From contig DYKW01000053.1 in assembly GCA_020722405.1 (NCBI GenBank), positions 1 through 10,487 of the forward strand: a DNA stretch of 10,487 nt. Reading direction: 5' to 3'. How positions within the stretch are numbered: position 1 is the first letter of the stretch; every line of letters begins with the position of its first letter. Below, in pieces: positions 7,177 through 10,487 of the stretch. Under the pieces are notes generated by a model. That model was not told where the DNA came from, did not search any database, and worked only from the letters and a program-made list of their open reading frames with translations. Position numbers and translations under genes: made by a program. This stretch comes from Anaerolinea thermophila. GTDB taxonomy: Bacteria; Chloroflexota; Anaerolineae; Anaerolineales; DRKV01.

Positions 7177-7249
7177 AATTCTTCGTTGCGCCAAACTCGC
7201 GAATACCTGCTTTTTGCAGGTAGCAGGATAGTTATATCAATGTGACGTC

Positions 7250-7288
7250 AGCGAGGCCATCAAAGTTTATGACATTGATGGCCTCGCT
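7250..7288 (+). repeat. 14-bp perfect hairpin upstream of rpsL
   Basis: AGCGAGGCCATCAA (7250-7263) is the exact reverse complement of TTGATGGCCTCGCT (7275-7288), with an 11-base loop. The bases after it are TAATGGAAAAAC, with no U-tract, so a classical rho-independent terminator is not supported. Its place in the leader suggests a regulatory, processing or protein-binding structure. Confidence 0.72.
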
Positions 7289-7323
7289 TAATGGAAAAAC
7301 ATTTACCATACCAATATCAGTTT

Positions 7324-7328
7324 GGAGG
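7324..7328 (+). promoter_or_regulatory. Ribosome binding site that fixes the rpsL start
   Basis: GGAGG lies 5 bases before GTG 7334. An upstream in-frame TTG at 7322 would overlap this site and would add four residues (MEAD) that S12 proteins do not have, so GTG is the better start. Confidence 0.85.
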
Positions 7329-7333
7329 CAGAC

Positions 7334-7756
7334 GTGCCCACGATTAATCAACTTGTACGAAAAGGCCGAAAACCTAAAAAAACTAAAAGCAAAGCACCCG
7401 CGCTGCAATATGCCTTAAATTCGATGAAGCAGCGCCGTATTCGCAATCCCAAAGGTGCGCCGCAAAAACGCGGTGTGTGCACTGTGGTGCGTACCATGAC
7501 GCCCAAGAAGCCTAACTCGGCGTTACGCAAAATCGCGCGTGTGCGCCTCACCAATGGCATTGAAGTGACCGCCTATATTCCTGGTGAAGGTCACAACTTG
7601 CAAGAGCACTCGGTGGTTATGGTGCGCGGTGGTCGTGTAAAAGACTTGCCTGGTGTGCGTTACCACATTGTGCGTGGTACGTTGGACACCGCTGGTGTCG
7701 ATAACCGCCAGCAGGCGCGCTCTAAGTATGGTGCCAAGCGTCCCAAGGCGAAATAA
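7334..7756 (+). CDS. rpsL: 30S ribosomal protein S12
   Basis: 140 residues starting at GTG. S12 sits at the 30S decoding centre and monitors codon-anticodon pairing. The family is unmistakable: PTINQLVRKGRK at the N-terminus, PQKRGVCT (43-50), TPKKPNSALRK (56-66), GEGHNLQEHSV (84-94) and RVKDLPGVRYH (101-111). The lysines altered in streptomycin-resistant mutants elsewhere (in PKKPNS and in RVKDLP) have the wild-type identity. Asp104, the position methylthiolated by RimO in other bacteria, is present. Compared with the 124-residue E. coli protein there is an extra basic stretch at about 24-42 (QYALNSMKQRR and following) before PQKRGVC; many non-proteobacterial S12 proteins carry a similar insert there. 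It is the first gene of the str operon; rpsG begins 25 bases after its stop. Confidence 0.98.
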   Translation: MPTINQLVRKGRKPKKTKSKAPALQYALNSMKQRRIRNPKGAPQKRGVCTVVRTMTPKKPNSALRKIARVRLTNGIEVTAYIPGEGHNLQEHSVVMVRGGRVKDLPGVRYHIVRGTLDTAGVDNRQQARSKYGAKRPKAK

Positions 7757-7781
7757 AAAAATAAGATAGGATGGTTTAACT

Positions 7782-8252
7782 ATGGCTCGACGTTATCGAC
7801 CTGAAAAACGCCCAGTTGCTCCCGATGCTAAATATGGCAGCGTGCAACTACAATCTTTTATTAACCGTGTCACGCGCGGAGGTAAGAAAAGCACGGCCGC
7901 GCGTGCGGTTTATGATGCTCTTGACCTGATCGCTGAACGCACGAATAAAAAATCGTTAGAAGTATTTGAACAGGCCATCAAGAACATCTCTCCGGTTATG
8001 GAAGTTCGTCCGCGTCGTGTGGGCGGCGCTACTTACCAAATTCCAATGGAAGTACCCGCTTATCGTCAATTCGCATTAGCTACACGTTGGATTCTGGCGG
8101 CCGTACGTTCACGTGGTGGTAAGAGTTTTGCTGAAAAACTGGCCGGCGAATTGATGGACGCAGCGAATAATACTGGTGCGGCAATTCGTAAGCGTGAGGA
8201 AGTCCATAAGATGGCGGAGGCCAATCGCGCTTTCTCGCATTATCGCCGTTAG
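7782..8252 (+). CDS. rpsG: 30S ribosomal protein S7
   Basis: 156 residues, the usual bacterial length. S7 binds the 3' domain of 16S rRNA, starts assembly of the 30S head, and contacts mRNA and tRNA at the exit side. Diagnostic segments are MARRYRPEKRPVAPD at the start, the RGGKK motif (32-36) and the signature RPRRVGGATYQIPMEV (76-91), which forms the beta ribbon. The helical C-terminus ends in EVHKMAEANRAFSHYRR-type sequence (from about 140), where the arm approaches the E site. ATG 7782 is preceded by AGGATGG (7768-7774). It lies between rpsL (25-base gap) and fusA (24-base gap) and is clearly co-transcribed. The 25-base gap leaves no room for the larger S7-binding structure known from the E. 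coli str mRNA. Confidence 0.98.
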   Translation: MARRYRPEKRPVAPDAKYGSVQLQSFINRVTRGGKKSTAARAVYDALDLIAERTNKKSLEVFEQAIKNISPVMEVRPRRVGGATYQIPMEVPAYRQFALATRWILAAVRSRGGKSFAEKLAGELMDAANNTGAAIRKREEVHKMAEANRAFSHYRR

Positions 8253-8276
8253 TTTATAGATTTCTTTAGGTGTTTT

Positions 8277-10349
8277 ATGGAAAGACAGCATCCCCTTGAG
8301 CGGTATCGTAATATCGGTATCATCGCGCATATTGATGCGGGGAAGACAACCACAACAGAACGGATTTTGTTCTATACTGGGAAAACGCATCGTATTGGAT
8401 CGGTAGATGACGGTACCACCGTTACCGATTGGATGGAACAGGAGCGCGAACGCGGCATTACGATTGTGTCGGCAGCAGTAAGCGCAGCATGGAAAGGCTA
8501 TCAGATTAATATCATCGATACGCCTGGGCATATCGATTTTACTGCTGAGGTGCAACGCTCTTTGCGTGTTTTGGACGGTGGTGTAGTGATTTTCGATGCT
8601 GTGCAAGGGGTTGAGCCGCAAAGTGAGACCGTGTGGCGACAGGCCGATCGCTATGGCGTACCGCGCATTTGTTTTGTTAACAAAATGGATCGCGTTGGGG
8701 CCTCTTATGAACGTACCATTGAGAGTATTCGAGAGCGTTTAGGCGCCAACCCTATAGCGGTGCAGTGCCCCATTGGTAGCGAATCAGACTACACCGGCGT
8801 AGTTGATCTATTGACCCTAAAGGCATTGATTTGGAAAAATGATGACCTGGGGACTGTTCCTGAAGAAATAGAAATTCCAGTTGAACTTCGGGAAAAAGTG
8901 CGCGAGATGCGCGAGCGCATGGTGGAGCAGGTTGCCGAGTTGGATGATGCCCTGATCATGAAATACCTGGAAGGTGAGGAAATCAGCGCCGCTGAGTTAC
9001 GGAGTGCATTGCGCGTTGCCACTGTCGATGGCCGTGCCACGCCCGTTTTTTGTGGTACATCATTGCGCAATAAAGGCGTTCAACCCTTGTTGGATGCCGT
9101 AATTGATTATTTGCCTTCTCCCGTAGATATTCCCGCAGTACGTGGCGTAGATCCGAAAACCAACCAGAAAGCAACACGCACCCCAGCGGATGATGAATTA
9201 ACCGTAGCCCTTGTCTTCAAGATCGTTACTGATCCTTATGTTGGGCGGTTGGCGTATTTCCGGGTATATTCCGGACGAATTACCAAGGGTGCAAGTATTT
9301 ATAATGCTACCAAAGGTAAGCGGGAGCGCGTTGGGCGTTTGATTCGTATGTATGCCGACCGTCGCGAAGATATCGAAGAAGTGCTGGCCGGGGATATCGC
9401 TGCCTCGTTAGGTTTCCGTGAAACATTTACGGGGGATACGTTGTGTGATGCAGATCACCCAATCGTACTGGAAAGTATTTCCTTCCCCGATCCGGTAATT
9501 TCCATTGCGATCGAACCCAAAAGCAAGGTAGAACAATCCAAAATGGGTGAGGCCTTGCGGAAATTGGCGGAAGAAGACCCAACTTTTCGGGTGCGAACTG
9601 ACGAAAACACCGGTCAAACCATTGTTTCCGGGATGGGTGAACTCCACTTGGAAGTGTTGGTCGATCGTATGTTGCGTGAATTTCATGTGCAGGCACGTGT
9701 CGGACGGCCTCAGGTTGCTTATCGTGAAACCATTACTCGGCCAGTCCCCAAAGCAGAGACGCGCTACGTCAAACAAACCGGTGGCCGCGGGCAATACGGT
9801 CATGTAGTGTTTGAATTAGAACCTGGAGAACCGGGTTCTGGGATTGTGTTTGAAGATAAAATTGTGGGCGGCGTTATTCCGCGTGAATACATTTCTGCAA
9901 TTGAGAAGGGTGTACGAGAGTCTGTCGATAGCGGTGTTATAGCCGGTTATCCAGTAGTGGATGTCATTGTACGCCTGTATGATGGCTCCTACCATGAAGT
10001 GGATTCCAGCGAGATGGCTTTCAAAATGGCGGCCTCACAGGCTTTCCGTGAAGGGCTACGTCTTGGAAAGCCTGTCCTCTTGGAGCCAATCATGAAGGTT
10101 GAAGTTGTTGTCCCCGAAGAATTTTTGGGTGATGTGATTGGACAGCTGAATGCCCGGCGAGGTGAAATCCAAGGCATGGAAGTGCGTCCTGGAAATGCAC
10201 AAGCCGTGAGAGCAATGGTTCCATTGGCAGAAATGTTTGGTTATGCTACAACACTACGTTCTGGTACACAAGGGCGCGGTGTGTTTTCTATGGAATTTGA
10301 CCACTATGCCCAGGTAAGTGAAAGCGTTGCTAAGGACATTATAGGTTAG
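8277..10349 (+). CDS. fusA: Elongation factor G
   Basis: 690 residues, a full-length EF-G (about 690-705 in bacteria). It is the GTPase that drives tRNA-mRNA translocation and, with RRF, ribosome recycling in the cytoplasm. The G-domain motifs are all visible: G1 AHIDAGKTT (17-25), G2 RGITI (59-63), G3 DTPGH with the catalytic His85 (81-85), G4 NKMD (135-138) and G5 CGTSLRNKG (259-267), the last slightly unusual because CGSA is more common. Domain II runs from about 305 to 400. Domain III/IV blocks include GMGELHLEV (452-460), VKQTGGRGQYGHV (498-510) and SYHEVDSSEMAFKMA (571-585) at the tip region. Domain V follows, with GQLNARRGEIQGME (622-635). ATG 8277 is preceded by a modest TTTAGGTG site (8265-8272). 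It is third in the str operon; tuf starts 83 bases after its stop. The position next to rpsL-rpsG argues for the housekeeping EF-G rather than a paralogue. Confidence 0.98.
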   Translation: MERQHPLERYRNIGIIAHIDAGKTTTTERILFYTGKTHRIGSVDDGTTVTDWMEQERERGITIVSAAVSAAWKGYQINIIDTPGHIDFTAEVQRSLRVLDGGVVIFDAVQGVEPQSETVWRQADRYGVPRICFVNKMDRVGASYERTIESIRERLGANPIAVQCPIGSESDYTGVVDLLTLKALIWKNDDLGTVPEEIEIPVELREKVREMRERMVEQVAELDDALIMKYLEGEEISAAELRSALRVATVDGRATPVFCGTSLRNKGVQPLLDAVIDYLPSPVDIPAVRGVDPKTNQKATRTPADDELTVALVFKIVTDPYVGRLAYFRVYSGRITKGASIYNATKGKRERVGRLIRMYADRREDIEEVLAGDIAASLGFRETFTGDTLCDADHPIVLESISFPDPVISIAIEPKSKVEQSKMGEALRKLAEEDPTFRVRTDENTGQTIVSGMGELHLEVLVDRMLREFHVQARVGRPQVAYRETITRPVPKAETRYVKQTGGRGQYGHVVFELEPGEPGSGIVFEDKIVGGVIPREYISAIEKGVRESVDSGVIAGYPVVDVIVRLYDGSYHEVDSSEMAFKMAASQAFREGLRLGKPVLLEPIMKVEVVVPEEFLGDVIGQLNARRGEIQGMEVRPGNAQAVRAMVPLAEMFGYATTLRSGTQGRGVFSMEFDHYAQVSESVAKDIIG

Positions 10350-10370
10350 GTTGTAGTAACAAATTGGTTA

Positions 10371-10398
10371 TTGTCTTGGATTTCTAACGAACTAGAAC
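10371..10398 (+). promoter_or_regulatory. Weak candidate promoter in the fusA-tuf gap
   Basis: TTGTCT (10371-10376) and TAGAAC (10393-10398) are separated by 16 bases, with 4/6 matches each. The 83-base gap is larger than the other gaps of the operon, and extra tuf transcription from a private promoter is common in bacteria. The boxes are too weak to be sure. Confidence 0.22.
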
Positions 10399-10432
10399 TT
10401 GTAGAAAGATTTTTCATGAAGGAGAAAATTTC

Positions 10433-10487
10433 ATGGGCAAGCAGAAATTTGATCGCAGCAAACCGCATTTGAACGTGGGGACGATAG
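10433..10487 (+). CDS. tuf: Elongation factor Tu, N-terminal fragment (cut by window end)
   Basis: Only 18 complete codons are in the window. They read MGKQKFDRSKPHLNVGTI, which matches the conserved EF-Tu start (MAKxKFxRxKPHxNVGTIGHVDHGKT). The GTP-binding P-loop would follow immediately beyond the window. ATG 10433 has a clear AAGGAG site (10419-10424) 8 bases upstream. The position after fusA is the standard str-operon order. EF-Tu delivers aminoacyl-tRNA to the ribosome as a GTP complex. Confidence 0.95.
   Translation, partial: MGKQKFDRSKPHLNVGTI

Larger units (their letters stand above)
7183..7333 (+). promoter_or_regulatory. Structured 5' leader of the str operon (possible autoregulatory element)
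   Basis: The leader holds a small hairpin, TACCTGC (7204-7210) with GCAGGTA (7216-7222) and a five-T loop, then a 14-bp perfect hairpin (7250-7263 with 7275-7288). A competing helix pairs ATCAATGT (7236-7243) with ACATTGAT (7272-7279) and would consume part of the 3' arm of the long hairpin, so two folds exclude each other. The rpsL ribosome site (7324-7328) lies 35 bases downstream. In E. coli, S7 represses this operon by binding the rpsL-rpsG gap; here that gap is only 25 bases, so control may have moved to this leader. That is inference. Confidence 0.5.

Noticed and set aside
7250..7288. Rho-independent terminator of rpoB
   Set aside because: The 14-bp stem is followed by TAATGGAAAAAC rather than a T-run and lies downstream of the rpsL promoter, where termination would block the str operon.
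8109..8621. A 170-residue minus-strand frame across the rpsG-fusA junction
   Set aside because: It overlaps two certain core genes, and its translation shows no family pattern.
10360..10400. A hairpin in the fusA-tuf gap (TAAC/GTTA and TTCTA/TAGAA)
   Set aside because: The stems are only 4-5 bp and AT-rich, so they are not distinguishable from chance.
1..10487. CRISPR arrays, tRNA or rRNA genes, insertion sequences and attachment sites
   Set aside because: I looked for regularly spaced repeats, tRNA-like cloverleaf arms, rRNA conserved blocks and transposase motifs, and saw none.

Overview
The window looks like chromosomal DNA of a bacterium, most likely a Chloroflexota member of Anaerolineae type. 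The pointers are a multi-copy DUF5671-type membrane protein, a small anchored NTF2-like protein, a remnant of a fibronectin-III-like surface protein, and an RpoB with a large extra segment. The core genes alone do not fix the class, so this placement is an inference. All genes that can be supported lie on the + strand.

Layout. (1) Positions 1-311 hold the decayed or frameshifted end of a fibronectin type III-like protein, followed by about 240 bases of G-rich DNA with no gene. (2) Positions 552-2936 hold a two-gene unit: a small membrane-anchored NTF2-like protein, then a 631-residue protein built from six DUF5671-like membrane units with a soluble C-terminal part. (3) Positions 2937-3233 carry a strong sigma-70-type promoter and a leader of about 220 bases with strong potential RNA structure. 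(4) rpoB (3234-7142) follows, without rpoC behind it and without rplJ/rplL in front. (5) A second strong promoter starts 6 bases after the rpoB stop and opens a leader of about 150 bases containing a perfect 14-bp hairpin. (6) The str operon follows in the classical order rpsL, rpsG, fusA, tuf; tuf is cut by the window end after 18 complete codons.

How the genes fit together. rpoB encodes the catalytic beta subunit of RNA polymerase. rpsL and rpsG encode S12 (decoding centre) and S7 (assembly of the 30S head). fusA and tuf encode the two elongation GTPases. The core half is therefore transcription plus translation elongation, split into two promoter-driven units that each begin with a structured leader, which suggests separate control of rpoB and the str genes at RNA level. 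The upstream pair is probably an envelope-associated unit of unknown role. I see no tRNA, rRNA, CRISPR array, insertion sequence or phage gene.

The most unusual points are the separation of rpoB from rpoC, an insertion of roughly 135 residues in RpoB, a Thr where the rifamycin-contacting Arg529 (E. coli numbering) normally sits, and the two leaders with alternative base pairings. I did not find convincing evidence of a wholly new system.
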